42,972 bases of DNA from Polyangiaceae bacterium (GTDB lineage: Bacteria > Myxococcota_A > Polyangia > Polyangiales > Polyangiaceae). The notes beneath the pieces were generated by a model. That model searched no databases. It saw nothing but the letters and a program-made list of their open reading frames with translations, and was not told the DNA's origin. The DNA is taken from contig JAICQO010000058.1 in NCBI GenBank assembly GCA_025937835.1, forward strand, positions 1-42,972, written 5' to 3'. Shown piece after piece: positions 8,237 through 17,448 of the stretch (the stretch's first letter is position 1; every line of letters starts with the position of its first letter). The position numbers and the translations under genes are program-made.

Positions 8237-10198
8237 ATGAGCGCGTTCGACCAGGCAATCCGCACCATCCAATTTCTGTCCGCCGACGGCGTCGAGAAGG
8301 CGAACTCCGGCCACCCCGGGACGCCGATGGCCCTGGCCGGGATCACCACCGAGATCTTCACGCAGCACCTGCGCTACGTGCCCGAAGATCCGACCTGGCC
8401 GAACCGCGATCGCTTCGTGCTGTCGTGCGGGCACGCGTCGATGCTCCTTTATTCGACGCTGTTCCTCGCGGGCTACGATCTTTCTCTCGAGGATCTGAAG
8501 CAATTCCGGCAATGGAACTCGAAGACCGCGGGTCACCCGGAATACGGCTTCGCGCCCGGCATCGAGACGACCACGGGCCCGCTCGGGCAGGGCGTGGGCA
8601 ACGCGGTGGGCATGGCGCTCGCTTCCAAGCTGATGTCGGCGCGCGTCGGGCCCGAGATCATCGACTACACCGTGTATTGCCTGGCCTCCGACGGCGACCT
8701 GATGGAAGGCGTCGCCAGCGAAGCCGCGAGCATCGCCGGCCACCTCGGCCTCGACAACCTGATCCTGATCTACGACGACAACAAGATCACGATCGACGGC
8801 ACGACCGAGCTCTCCTTCAGTGAAGACGTCGCCAAGCGCTTCGAAGCCTACGGCTTTGCCACCGAGCGCGTGGACGGCCATGCCCCCGAGCAGGTTCGCT
8901 CGGCGATCGAGCGCGCCAAGGCCCGCAAGGGGCAGCCCTCGTTGATCCTCGCGCGCACCACGATCGGTATCGGCGCGCCGACCAAGGCCGGCACTTCCAA
9001 AGCGCACGGCGCCCCGCTCGGCGCCGAAGAAATCAAGGCCGCGAAGATCGCCGCCGGCTGGCCCGGAGACGTGGCGTTCAACGTCCCGGAGGACGCCAGG
9101 GCTCCCTTCAAGGACCGCGCCGCCCAGAACCGCATCCTGCGCGACGCCTGGAAGAAGGCGGTCGCGGGCCTCGACGCCGACAAGAAGCGCACGCTCGACG
9201 GCTTCCTGAACCGCACGGTGCCGGCGGATCTCTACGAGCAGCTCCAGAAGTCGCTCGACGGCAAGGCCGACGCCACCCGCAACACGGCCGGTAAGGTGCA
9301 GCAGAAGGTGGCGGCGCTCGTGCCGTCGCTGCTCGGCGGCGCTGCCGACCTCGCCGAGTCGACCAAGACGACGATCAAGGGCTCGCCCGACGTACATCGC
9401 GGCGAGTTCGCGGGCCGCAACCTGAACTTCGGCATTCGCGAGCACGGCATGGCCGCGGTGTTGAACGGCATGGCGCTGAGCGGGTTCTTCATCCCGTTCG
9501 GCTCGACGTTCCTGATCTTCAGCGACTACTGCCGGCCGTCGATCCGCCTGGCGGCGATCATGCACCAGCGCTCGCTGTTCGTGTTCACGCACGACTCGGT
9601 CTTCCTCGGCGAAGACGGCCCGACGCACCAGCCGATCGAGCACCTGTGGTCGCTGCGGCTGATCCCGAACCTGGACGTGGTGCGGCCCGCGGACGGGCTC
9701 GAGTGTGCGGCGGCCTGGACGCACGCCGTGACGCGCACGAACGGCCCGACCGCGTTCGCTCTCAGCCGCCAGAAGCTGCCGGAGCTCGAGCGCCCGGCCA
9801 ATTTCGATCCGGCGCGCGTGCTCGACGGCGCCTACGTGCTCGCGGATGCGCCGAACGCCGAGCTCACCTTGATCGCGACCGGCAGCGAGGTGCACGTGGC
9901 CCTGGCCGCCAAGAAGATCTTGGACGAGAAGGGGCACCCGGCGCGCGTGGTGTCGGCGCCGTGCTGGGATGCGTTCCAGCGCTTGCCAACGGAGACGATC
10001 GAGAGCGTGCTCGGGTCGGGCACGCGACGCGTTTCGATCGAGGCCGGCAGCTCCCTGCCGTGGCGCACCGTCACGGGTGAGCGCGGGATCAACGTCGGCA
10101 TCGACCGGTTCGGAGCCTCGGCACCCGCCGAGCGCCTGGCCGAAGAGTTCGGGCTGACCGGCGCGAAAGTTGCGGAGCGCGTGCTCTCCGCGCTTTGA
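8237..10198 (+). CDS. tkt: transketolase
   Basis: 653 residues, full length. The TPP-dependent enzyme moves two-carbon ketol units between sugar phosphates in the non-oxidative pentose phosphate pathway. Marks: SGHPGTPMALAG near the N-terminus, the TPP/Mg motif SDGDLMEGVASEAASIAGHLGLDN-type block ending in IYDDNKITIDG, SKAHGAPLG, then the pyrimidine domain FGIREHGMAAVLNGMAL and THDSVFLGEDGPTHQPIEHL, and a C-terminal domain with LIATGSEV. The open frame continues upstream through the mltG antiframe, but MSAFDQAIRTIQFLSADG is the family start. DUF433 follows 42 bases later. Confidence 0.96.
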   Translation: MSAFDQAIRTIQFLSADGVEKANSGHPGTPMALAGITTEIFTQHLRYVPEDPTWPNRDRFVLSCGHASMLLYSTLFLAGYDLSLEDLKQFRQWNSKTAGHPEYGFAPGIETTTGPLGQGVGNAVGMALASKLMSARVGPEIIDYTVYCLASDGDLMEGVASEAASIAGHLGLDNLILIYDDNKITIDGTTELSFSEDVAKRFEAYGFATERVDGHAPEQVRSAIERAKARKGQPSLILARTTIGIGAPTKAGTSKAHGAPLGAEEIKAAKIAAGWPGDVAFNVPEDARAPFKDRAAQNRILRDAWKKAVAGLDADKKRTLDGFLNRTVPADLYEQLQKSLDGKADATRNTAGKVQQKVAALVPSLLGGAADLAESTKTTIKGSPDVHRGEFAGRNLNFGIREHGMAAVLNGMALSGFFIPFGSTFLIFSDYCRPSIRLAAIMHQRSLFVFTHDSVFLGEDGPTHQPIEHLWSLRLIPNLDVVRPADGLECAAAWTHAVTRTNGPTAFALSRQKLPELERPANFDPARVLDGAYVLADAPNAELTLIATGSEVHVALAAKKILDEKGHPARVVSAPCWDAFQRLPTETIESVLGSGTRRVSIEAGSSLPWRTVTGERGINVGIDRFGASAPAERLAEEFGLTGAKVAERVLSAL

Positions 10199-10240
10199 TG
10201 CGCCGCCGTCCCGCCGCACGCGGGAACCACCGAGACCGTC

Positions 10241-10618
10241 ATGAAGCTACCGATCGTGCTCGTCCCGCATCCCCACGTCCGCGTGGACGGGAACGTGCTC
10301 GGGGGCAGTCCCTACGTGCTCGGCTCGCGGGTTCCCGTGCGGCGGCTCTGGGCGTTCTTCAAGAACGGAACCAGCGTGGAGCGTATCCTCAGGCGCTACC
10401 CGCAGCTCGGTGCAGCGAAGGTCTTCGACGCGCTGGCGTTCGCGCTGGACAATCCGGAAGTGATGACCGCCGACATGCAACGCGAGGATGAAATCCTGAA
10501 GAAAGCGGGCATGGGGCCGGCCAATAAGCCGGGAAACACCGAGCAAATGGAGCTGCCGTTCGCGGCCGAATCCGCGGCTCCCGCTCGGCCCGCGGCTCGC
10601 TCCAGATCCAAGCGCTGA
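10241..10618 (+). CDS. DUF433 domain protein
   Basis: 125 residues. GSRVPVRRLWAFFKNGTSVERILRRYPQLGAAKVFDALAFALDNPEVM is the short helical DUF433 motif; the tail is charged and disordered (ending SRSKR). DUF433 proteins often sit beside a PIN-like DUF5615 protein and are suspected antitoxins, but no such partner is present here. It follows tkt by 42 bases with no visible terminator, so it may be read from the tkt transcript. Function unknown. Confidence 0.75.
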   Translation: MKLPIVLVPHPHVRVDGNVLGGSPYVLGSRVPVRRLWAFFKNGTSVERILRRYPQLGAAKVFDALAFALDNPEVMTADMQREDEILKKAGMGPANKPGNTEQMELPFAAESAAPARPAARSRSKR

Positions 10619-10714
10619 GACCGCCGCCGGGGATGTGGGCGGGAGACATCCAAGGTGGGCCGTTTAGCAGGGGACTTTATTTGCGGACCGAGTCGGGTGT
10701 AGCGTGTCACGCGC

Positions 10715-10737
10715 TGCAGCCAGGGGCTGCAAGGAGG
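10715..10737 (+). promoter_or_regulatory. tight hairpin abutting a strong ribosome-binding site
   Basis: TGCAGCC (10715-10721) and GGCTGCA (10725-10731) form a perfect 7-bp stem with a 3-base loop ending one base before AGGAGG (10732-10737). The ATG of the Cys-rich lipoprotein follows at 10746. The ribosome-binding site decides the start of that gene against a longer frame from 10704. The stem could stabilise the 5' end or affect ribosome access; no ligand site is apparent. Confidence 0.5.
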
Positions 10738-10745
10738 TTGAATTC

Positions 10746-12038
10746 ATGACCGTTACACGTGGTCGCACGAAGGCCGGTTACTTTCTTACGCCGCTCATCG
10801 TGCTGTCGGCGCCGCTGCTGCTCACCGATTGCGGAAAGATGCCCGGCAAGGGCTTGGGTGGAATCCCCGGTGCTGGCGGAGCCTGTCCCGCGGACATCGC
10901 GGACGCTTCCGCGCTGATGGAAGCCAACTTCGGTCTCGAAGGCGAGCTCGAAGGCAAGGTCAAGGGCGCGCTGGCTGCCGGCGCGAACCTCCAGAAGATC
11001 TCCGCGAACGTCGAAGGAGAGGTCGCGACTGCGTGTGGCAACCTCGCGAAGGATCTCGGCGTGCCGGACGATCAGATCGCGCCGAAGGAAGACGGACCGG
11101 GCAAGAAGGCGGAAGCCGCTTGCGACGCCGCCGTCAAAGCCATCGGCGAGCTGAAGGCCAAGGCCGGCGGCAAGATCGTCGTCGAGACCAAGCCGCCGAA
11201 GTGTGCTGCGTCGGTGTCGGCGATGGCCGACTGCGCCGCCAAGTGCGACGCGACGGTCAAGCCGGGCGAGGTCAAGGTGGAGTGCGAGGGCGGCAAGCTC
11301 TCCGGCAAGTGCGACGCCCAGTGTCAGGGCTCCTGCACGGTGGAAGCCGGCGCGAAGTGCGAAGGCACCTGCTCTGCCAGCTGCGAAGGCACCTGCAAGG
11401 GTGAGATTTCCGGCACCTGCGAGGGCACCTGCAACGGCAAGTGCGACGGCAAGGACTCGAAGGGCAAGTGCGCGGGCGTCTGCGAAGGCAAGTGCGACGG
11501 CAAGGCCAACGCGAGCTGCAACGGCCAGTGCGAAGGCAGCTGCAGCGCGAGCTGCGAGATGTCCGGCAAGGCCGAGTGCTCGGGCACCTGCAGCGGTGGC
11601 TGCAGCGCCGAGTTCAAGGAGCCGAAGTGCGAGGGCGAGGTCAAGCCGCCGGAGATGTCGGCGGAGTGCAAGGCCAACTGCGACGCAGAGGTCAAGGCGA
11701 ACCTCGAGTGCACCCCGGGCCAGGTGTTCGTGAAGGCCTCGGGCGCAGCGGACTACCAGGCGGGCCTGAAGCTCAAGTCGGCGTTCGAGAAGAACCTGCC
11801 GGCCTTGATCAAGGTCAGCGTGGGCATGAAGGATCAGCTGGCGAGCGCCGCGGGCAACGTGCAGGCGTCGCTCGAAGGCGTGCAGGCGGCGGTCCAGGGC
11901 GGCGGCGCGGCGGCGCTCAAGGTCGCGGGTTGCTTCGCGGCGTCGATCGAAGCTTCGGCCAAGGCGGCCGTGTCGATCGACGTGTCGGTGAAGGCCAGCG
12001 CCTCGGCGAGCGCGTCGGCGACCGGCTCGGCCGGCTGA
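10746..12038 (+). CDS. Cys-rich repeat lipoprotein-like secreted protein
   Basis: 430 residues. The signal segment GYFLTPLIVLSAPLLLTDC has a Cys at 29, although Asp at -1 is unusual for a lipobox. Residues 30-155 form an Ala/Lys-rich helical part. From about residue 155 to 325 runs a Cys-rich block of about 25 cysteines, mostly in C-x-G-x-C steps of four (CEGTCSASCEGTCKG, CNGKCDGKD, CEGKCDGKA). A helical Ala-rich domain and a low-complexity SASASA tail follow. I do not recognise a named family. Four-residue Cys spacing with Gly and Lys/Glu/Asp between could be disulfide-laddered or metal-binding. AGGAGG at good spacing supports the start; a long hairpin ends the gene. Confidence 0.7.
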   Translation: MTVTRGRTKAGYFLTPLIVLSAPLLLTDCGKMPGKGLGGIPGAGGACPADIADASALMEANFGLEGELEGKVKGALAAGANLQKISANVEGEVATACGNLAKDLGVPDDQIAPKEDGPGKKAEAACDAAVKAIGELKAKAGGKIVVETKPPKCAASVSAMADCAAKCDATVKPGEVKVECEGGKLSGKCDAQCQGSCTVEAGAKCEGTCSASCEGTCKGEISGTCEGTCNGKCDGKDSKGKCAGVCEGKCDGKANASCNGQCEGSCSASCEMSGKAECSGTCSGGCSAEFKEPKCEGEVKPPEMSAECKANCDAEVKANLECTPGQVFVKASGAADYQAGLKLKSAFEKNLPALIKVSVGMKDQLASAAGNVQASLEGVQAAVQGGGAAALKVAGCFAASIEASAKAAVSIDVSVKASASASASATGSAG

Positions 12039-12059
12039 TCGCGTCAGCCTGACAGAAAA

Positions 12060-12107
12060 CGACGGCGATCCGGGCTCTCCCACGAGGAGCGGCCGGGGTC
12101 GCCGTCG
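12060..12107. terminator. long hairpin between convergent genes
   Basis: CGACGGCGA (12060-12068) pairs perfectly with TCGCCGTCG (12099-12107). Inside, CCGG/CCGG and CTCC/GGAG can pair to continue the stem, giving a nearly closed 48-base hairpin followed by TGTTT on the plus strand. It lies between the stops of two convergent genes, so it probably ends transcription from both sides. Confidence 0.7.
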
Positions 12108-12119
12108 GTGTTTCGTGGG

Positions 12120-13385
12120 TCAGCGGATGGCGCGGATCACGAAGTCGGCGCGGGCCTGGACCGCCGCGTGGCTCGAGCTCGCGATAAGGCCGAAGCTGAA
12201 GCGCTTCGGGAGCGCCGAGAGCAGCCCATCCCCGAACGAGATCAACGCCGAGTCGTTGTCTTTGACTTGATAGCGATCGGTTAGCTCGTCGTCGCCGTGG
12301 TGGATCGCGAACAGCGAGCGGCCGAGCACGGGATCACTCACGTAGGCCCATTCGGCTGCTCCCGGCCAGTCCGTCACCGACGACGTCATGGCCGATTGCT
12401 CGGCACCGCTCGCCGACACGAAGCGATCCGTCGTGTCGAGCAGGCCGCCTGGTACCCCGCGGTACGCAACGCCGAACGGCGAAGGCGCCGCGTTCACGGT
12501 CAGGGTGACGTGCGTCGGGAAGAAGTCCCAGACCAGCCGCCAGCTCTTCGACTTGGTGGCGCAATCGATGCGGAGGTGAGTGGGGGTTTGACTCTCTTCG
12601 TCCTCCACGCAGCTCATCGTCCCGGCGCTGTCGAAGCTGCCGAAGCTCGGCAATCCGCGCAGTGGCCGAAAGGCGCTGCTGAAGTCGATCCACTGCCGCG
12701 CGTCGTTCGCATCCTTGTCGACCATCGAGACGATCACGCCCAGCGACTTCACGAGCCAGTAGCTCGCCGTCGGCGTGTGGATCTCGAACGTCGGCACGAA
12801 CACACCGTCGACCTCCCAGCTCGCCTCGGTAGAGACCGTGAACGTCCCGGTCACCGGCGTGTTCGGCAGGTCGAGCGGCAGGCTGGGTGCGTCTCCCCCG
12901 CCATGCCCCGCAGCGCCGCCGCCGGAGCTCGCGCCGGACCCACCGACGCCGCCGAATCCGCCCGCGCCACCGCCGGAGCTCGCGCCGCCGGACGCCGATG
13001 CCACGCCACCCGCTGGAGGAGGACCCGGGTCGGAGCCTGCGACGGGCTCTCCGCCCGAGCCGGCAGCGTTCGAGACGCCGCCGTTGCCGAGAGGGACGGA
13101 GCCTCCGGACGTCGCCGCAGCTCCGCCGCTGCCGGTACCGCCCATCTGCGTGACGCCCGCCGCGCCCGTGAAGCGGCCGCCGCTTGCCGCGCCGCCGGTC
13201 GCGCCGCCCGTCTCCTTGCCGCTGCTCGCCAGAGCGCCAGCCGTGGTCGCGGCGTGGCTCCCGCCGGTCGCCCCTCGTCCACCGTCGCCGGAGGGCGGCT
13301 CGCCCGCCGCGGCGTCATCGAGATCACCGCGGGGCACACACGCAGCCACGAGAGCAGCGAAGGGCAGCGTCCAGCGCAGGCGCAT
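12120..13385 (-). CDS. lipoprotein with Gly/Ala-rich linker
   Basis: 421 residues. Lipoprotein signal RLRWTLPFAALVAAC (lipobox VAAC), then about 150 residues almost wholly Gly, Ala, Ser and Thr with GG and SGG steps, then a globular beta-rich C-terminal domain of about 240 residues (from TPVTGTFTVSTEASWEVDGVFVPTFEIHT). Such linkers are common in myxobacterial surface lipoproteins and hold a domain away from the membrane. The domain is not one I can name. Start ATG at 13385 is 2 bases after the PEGA-like gene's stop, so it is the third gene of the kinase operon. Confidence 0.75.
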   Translation of the reverse strand: MRLRWTLPFAALVAACVPRGDLDDAAAGEPPSGDGGRGATGGSHAATTAGALASSGKETGGATGGAASGGRFTGAAGVTQMGGTGSGGAAATSGGSVPLGNGGVSNAAGSGGEPVAGSDPGPPPAGGVASASGGASSGGGAGGFGGVGGSGASSGGGAAGHGGGDAPSLPLDLPNTPVTGTFTVSTEASWEVDGVFVPTFEIHTPTASYWLVKSLGVIVSMVDKDANDARQWIDFSSAFRPLRGLPSFGSFDSAGTMSCVEDEESQTPTHLRIDCATKSKSWRLVWDFFPTHVTLTVNAAPSPFGVAYRGVPGGLLDTTDRFVSASGAEQSAMTSSVTDWPGAAEWAYVSDPVLGRSLFAIHHGDDELTDRYQVKDNDSALISFGDGLLSALPKRFSFGLIASSSHAAVQARADFVIRAIR

Positions 13386-13387
13386 CC

Positions 13388-14245
13388 TCAGAATCGACCG
13401 TTCAAGGTGGTGACGGGACCGATTTTCAGCGAGAGCCGCGCGTGCTCCTGGTCGGCTGCTCGAGGTCGGAACAAGAGCCACGCCGCCGCAGTCAAGAACC
13501 CGGCAGCGCCCACGCCGAGCGAGACATTGGCGAGCAGGTATTCGCGCCGGACCTCCGCGACTCGCTCTTTCGAGCAGCTCGGAGAGCAAGCATCGAGCGC
13601 ACTCTCGTCTTTTCGCGCGTTGGCGCCGAAGTAGACGAGCCCTGCGATCCCGAGCGTGCCCACCCCGGCGCCGAGCCAGGTGGGAACCAGGGTCGAGCTC
13701 GACGCCGGCTCTGGGATGGTTGCCGAGCCCGGGGCCTTCGCGGCGGTGTCGCTCGTGCTCGTGCTCGGCATAAGCTCGACCCGCCGCTGCACGAGCTTGT
13801 CGCCGACGGAGAAGCGGAAGCTTTGCTCGAGCGTCTGATAACCCTCATGGGTGAAGACGAGCGAATGCTCGCCCGGGTCGAGCTCCACCGCTCGTCCGTC
13901 GAGCTCGCGCGGAGGGCCGCCGTCGATGGCGATACTGGCGCCGTCGAGCTCGACTCCAGCGCTCGCGACGCGGAACACCGCGGTCGGGATCTCGACCTCG
14001 ACCTCGGCCAGCCAGCGCCCGCAATCGGCGTGCATCACGCGCGGGCAGGCGGTGCTGCCGCAGAAGCCGAAGGACGCTTTGGCTGCTTGGAGCTGCCCGG
14101 CCTTGCGCGCGCGCTGCCCGGATTCGTACGCCGAGAGGCACTGCGCCTTGCCGCTCTCCCCCTCGGCGGCGGGCTCGGCGGCGAGGGAGGTGCGACCGCT
14201 GGCCAGGGTGAGCAGCGCGAACGCGAGCTGCGTGCGTCTCGTCAT
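13388..14245 (-). CDS. PEGA-like domain membrane protein, kinase partner
   Basis: 285 residues. Signal peptide (LAFALLTLASGRTSLA), then a Cys-containing helical repeat (CLSAYESGQRARKAGQLQAAKASFGFCGSTACPRVMHADCGRWLAEVE), a PEGA-like beta domain (VELDGASIAIDG...ELDGRAVELDPGEHSLVFTHEGY), a linker, and two membrane helices near WLGAGVGTLGIAGLVYF and SLGVGAAGFLTAAAWLLF. Proteins of this layout recur next to Ser/Thr kinases in Polyangia and have no assigned function. ATG at 14245 overlaps the kinase TGA as ATGA; another ATG at 14251 adds two residues. It is probably an envelope sensor or partner for the kinase (inference). Confidence 0.8.
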   Translation of the reverse strand: MTRRTQLAFALLTLASGRTSLAAEPAAEGESGKAQCLSAYESGQRARKAGQLQAAKASFGFCGSTACPRVMHADCGRWLAEVEVEIPTAVFRVASAGVELDGASIAIDGGPPRELDGRAVELDPGEHSLVFTHEGYQTLEQSFRFSVGDKLVQRRVELMPSTSTSDTAAKAPGSATIPEPASSSTLVPTWLGAGVGTLGIAGLVYFGANARKDESALDACSPSCSKERVAEVRREYLLANVSLGVGAAGFLTAAAWLLFRPRAADQEHARLSLKIGPVTTLNGRF

Positions 14246-15834
14246 AGACATTCCGGCTTGAAGTGACGAATTCCTTCCGCGTCGGTGTACGTGGGTGGCG
14301 AGCAGCGATCGGTGACCTGCGTTCTTGCCGGAGCCGAGCTCGAGCGCCGGCGTTCGCCGTTGCGCCGCGGCGGGCTCGAACGCGTGTCGCGACGCTCGGG
14401 CGAGGCCTCGCGCACGGCGTTCGGCGGCGGCTCGGGGTTCTTTCCCTCGGCGGTCGCGCGCGTGACGACCGTCTCGGGAACCGCCTTCGCAACGGCGGGT
14501 GGCGAGAGCGAGGCCGAGGCGCTCGCCGTGATCTGGCTGGAAGCTGCGGGCGGCGCCGAGGACGGAGCTTTTCGAACGACGACCCAGGCGGCGACGGCGG
14601 CGGCCACGAGCCAGACGAGCGCGCGAAGCCGCCGCGGCGGCGCGCTCGGTGCGGCCCCCTCGTCCACGAGCACGCCCTGAACCTCTGCGGTGTTGGCTTC
14701 CGCGGGGGTAGGGGTGCGGCCCCCACTCGGCTCCGACGAGAGCGACGCTTGGGTGACGAGCGCGGGCTCGGGCGCGCCGACGACCGTGACGTCTCGCAGT
14801 AGTTTGTCGCGGAACTGCTGGAGTCTTCGTGCCTGGCGCGCGAGCCGCGCACGGCACACGTCGGCCACGGCGTCCGAGATCTCCGAGTTCGAAGCGACAG
14901 GAAGAACGCCCTCCAGCGCCAGAGCGAAGTCGCGGGCGGTGCCGAAACGGCGCGACGGCTGGCGATCGAGCGCGCGCAGCACCAGCCGATCGAGCTCAGC
15001 CGAGAGCCCCGGCCGGAGCTCGCTCGGCGCCCGCACGCGGAGCTCCAGGATGTTGACCAGGGCAGCGCTCTCCGAGGTGCCCGGCGCGCGGAACAACCGC
15101 TCGCCCGTGAGCACCTCCCACAGCACGACGCCTGCGGCGAAGACGTCCGTGCGGCGATCCAGCGGTCGCATCGTGACCTGCTCCGGGGCCATGTATGCCG
15201 CCTTGCCCGTGAGCTGCCCGGCCCGGGTCACGTGGAGCTCGCTCGCCGCCTTGGCTACACCGAAGTCGAGCGTCTTCACGAGCCCGTCCTTGCCGATCAT
15301 GATGTTCTGCGGCGAGACGTCGCGGTGCACGAGCTCGAGCGGCTCGCCCGTGTCGTCGACGGCCTCGTGCGCCGCGTGCAGACCGTGGAGCGCCTGACTC
15401 ACGACGCCGGCCGCGACCGGCACGGGTAAAGCGATCCCGGCTTCACGCGCGTCCGCGAGCAGATCGTGCAGCGTGACGCCCTCGACGAACTCCAAGATCA
15501 GCGCGAGCCCGCCGTCGCTTTCGACGACGTCGAAAGTTTGAACGATGTTCGGGTGTGTGAGCGGCGAAACCAGCCGGATCTCGTCCTTGAACCGCGCCAC
15601 GAAGTCGGCGTCGCGAGCGAGGTGCGGGTGCAGACGCTTGATCGCGACGAGGCGCTGAAAGCCGAGGGCACCGACCTTCAGACCGACGTGGACGCTGCCC
15701 ATGCCGCCGGAAGCAAGGTGCTGCCCGAGGTAGTAGCCGCCGAGCAGCTCGATGGAATGCGGATCGCTCGAGTTGCGAGCGGACGCGCTCGCTCTCGCGA
15801 GAGGTTCGGCCTCGGGTTCACCGCTCGCAGTCAT
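14242..15834 (-). CDS. membrane Ser/Thr protein kinase
   Basis: 530 residues. A Hanks-type kinase domain covers about residues 34-310: glycine loop LASGGMGSVHVG, catalytic Lys K66 in VAIKR, HRDVSPQN with H170-D172, DFG at 190-192 and APE in AAYMAPEQV. HRDVSPQN in place of HRDLKPEN is typical of myxobacterial kinases. A linker, one membrane helix (405-420) and a Pro/Ala/Arg-rich extracytoplasmic tail follow, ending in CSPPTYTDAEGIRHFKPECL, a tail I associate with Polyangia kinases. The ATG at 15834 is preferred; the frame stays open to 15930 without homology. First gene of an operon with the PEGA-like gene (ATGA overlap) and a lipoprotein. Confidence 0.92.
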   Translation of the reverse strand: MTASGEPEAEPLARASASARNSSDPHSIELLGGYYLGQHLASGGMGSVHVGLKVGALGFQRLVAIKRLHPHLARDADFVARFKDEIRLVSPLTHPNIVQTFDVVESDGGLALILEFVEGVTLHDLLADAREAGIALPVPVAAGVVSQALHGLHAAHEAVDDTGEPLELVHRDVSPQNIMIGKDGLVKTLDFGVAKAASELHVTRAGQLTGKAAYMAPEQVTMRPLDRRTDVFAAGVVLWEVLTGERLFRAPGTSESAALVNILELRVRAPSELRPGLSAELDRLVLRALDRQPSRRFGTARDFALALEGVLPVASNSEISDAVADVCRARLARQARRLQQFRDKLLRDVTVVGAPEPALVTQASLSSEPSGGRTPTPAEANTAEVQGVLVDEGAAPSAPPRRLRALVWLVAAAVAAWVVVRKAPSSAPPAASSQITASASASLSPPAVAKAVPETVVTRATAEGKNPEPPPNAVREASPERRDTRSSPPRRNGERRRSSSAPARTQVTDRCSPPTYTDAEGIRHFKPECL

Positions 15835-15990
15835 GATCGGGTCACCGAGACGGTGCGTCGAACGCTGCGTACCAAGCTTCGGGTAATGCGGGCCGTGCGT
15901 GTTCTGATCAGAGAGAGCGCGCAGATTCAAGAACTAGGTGGCAGTTTCACCTACAAGGAACCAGGCCCGAGCAAATTCCGGCTGCGGCCT

Positions 15991-17373
15991 TCAGCTGGTC
16001 GGTGCCAGGTCCCGTCGCGCCGCGTCCGCGAGCTCGCCGACCAGCGTCTTCAGGACCTTGAGCTCGGGGCCTTCGAGCATCAGCCGCAGCTTTGGCTCGG
16101 TGCCGCTCCAGCGCACGAGCACCCGGCCGTCTTTGCCGAGCTTCTTTTCGGCCTGGCCGATGCGCCGGGTGAGCTCGGGCATTTCGGCGAGGGGCTTGCG
16201 CATCGGCAAGAGCACGTTCTCGAGCAGCTGCGGCACGCGCGTGAGGACCTTGGCGAGCGCGCTGAGCGGCTGGGATTCGCGCAGCATGATCGCCAGGACT
16301 TGCAGCGCCGCCACCAGGCCGTCGCCCGTCGTGGCGTGCTCGGCGAAGACCAGGTGTCCGGATTGTTCACCCCCGAAGGTGTAGCCATGTTTGCGCATGG
16401 CTTCGACGACGTAGCGGTCGCCGACCGACGTGCGCACGAGCTTGCCGCCTTCGCGCTCGAGCGCGCGCTCGAGGCCCATGTTACTCATGACGGTGGTCAC
16501 GAGGGTCTGCTTCTTCAGGCGCTTCTCGCGGAGCAGCTGCCGGGCGCACAGGGCCATGATCGCGTCGCCGTCGACGACCTCGCCCTTCTCGTCCACGAAG
16601 ATCACGCGATCGGCGTCGCCGTCCAGCGCAACGCCGACGTGGGCCTTGCGGCGTGCCACCTCGTGCGCCACCCCCTCCGGGTGCAGGGCGCCGCAGCCGC
16701 GGTTGATGTTCTTGCCGTTCGGGCGGTTGCCGAGCACGCAGACCTCGGCGCCGAGCTCGGCGAACACGTCGGGGGCGACGCGGTAGGCGGCGCCGTGAGC
16801 GGCGTCGACCACGATCTTCACGCCGTCGAGCGTGAGCTCGCGCGGAAACGTGTTCTTCGCGTACACGACGTAGCGTCCGGCCGCGTCGTCGATGCGCTCG
16901 GCGCGACCGATCGTGCCCCCGGTGCGGCCGAGCTTGTCGAGCCGGCCGTCCTCGAGCAGGCGCTCGATCGCGAGCTCCTCGGAGTCCGGCAGCTTGTAGC
17001 CGTCGGGGCCGAAGATCTTGATGCCGTTGTCGGCGAAGGGGTTGTGGCTGGCGCTGATCACGACACCGGCGTCGGCGCGCATGCTCTGCGTCAGGTTCGC
17101 CACTGCGGGCGTCGGGATCGGCCCCGTGAGCATCACGCGGCCTCCCATCGCGCAAATTCCGGCTTCGAGCGCGGTCTCGAGCATGTAGCCCGAGAGTCGT
17201 GTGTCCTTACCGATCACGATCCGCGGCGGGCGATTTTTGCCCTGCCCTGCCACGTACGCGAGCGCTCGTCCCAGGCGCAACACGAGCTCCGGCGTCATGG
17301 GCGGCACGTTGGCGCGGCCGCGGATTCCATCTGTGCCGAACAGGTGTCTTTGGGTTTTGTCGGGGGGGGTCAT
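15991..17373 (-). CDS. glmM: phosphoglucosamine mutase
   Basis: 460 residues, normal length. It converts glucosamine-6-phosphate to glucosamine-1-phosphate on the path to UDP-GlcNAc for peptidoglycan and LPS. N-terminal [11 protein letters not shown], the phosphorylated serine S109 in SASHNPF, the metal loop DGDADR, the sugar loop GGEQSGH and the phosphate-binding [10 protein letters not shown] are all present. No strong Shine-Dalgarno precedes the ATG. It lies 75 bases downstream of yajQ in the same direction. Confidence 0.96.
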   Translation of the reverse strand: MTPPDKTQRHLFGTDGIRGRANVPPMTPELVLRLGRALAYVAGQGKNRPPRIVIGKDTRLSGYMLETALEAGICAMGGRVMLTGPIPTPAVANLTQSMRADAGVVISASHNPFADNGIKIFGPDGYKLPDSEELAIERLLEDGRLDKLGRTGGTIGRAERIDDAAGRYVVYAKNTFPRELTLDGVKIVVDAAHGAAYRVAPDVFAELGAEVCVLGNRPNGKNINRGCGALHPEGVAHEVARRKAHVGVALDGDADRVIFVDEKGEVVDGDAIMALCARQLLREKRLKKQTLVTTVMSNMGLERALEREGGKLVRTSVGDRYVVEAMRKHGYTFGGEQSGHLVFAEHATTGDGLVAALQVLAIMLRESQPLSALAKVLTRVPQLLENVLLPMRKPLAEMPELTRRIGQAEKKLGKDGRVLVRWSGTEPKLRLMLEGPELKVLKTLVGELADAARRDLAPTS

Positions 17374-17448
17374 GAGGTCTGAGAAGTTTTTATTTGGGTT
17401 ATCCGAGAGACGCCGAAGCCTGCTGGCGATCTCTGAAGCTCCGCGCGC

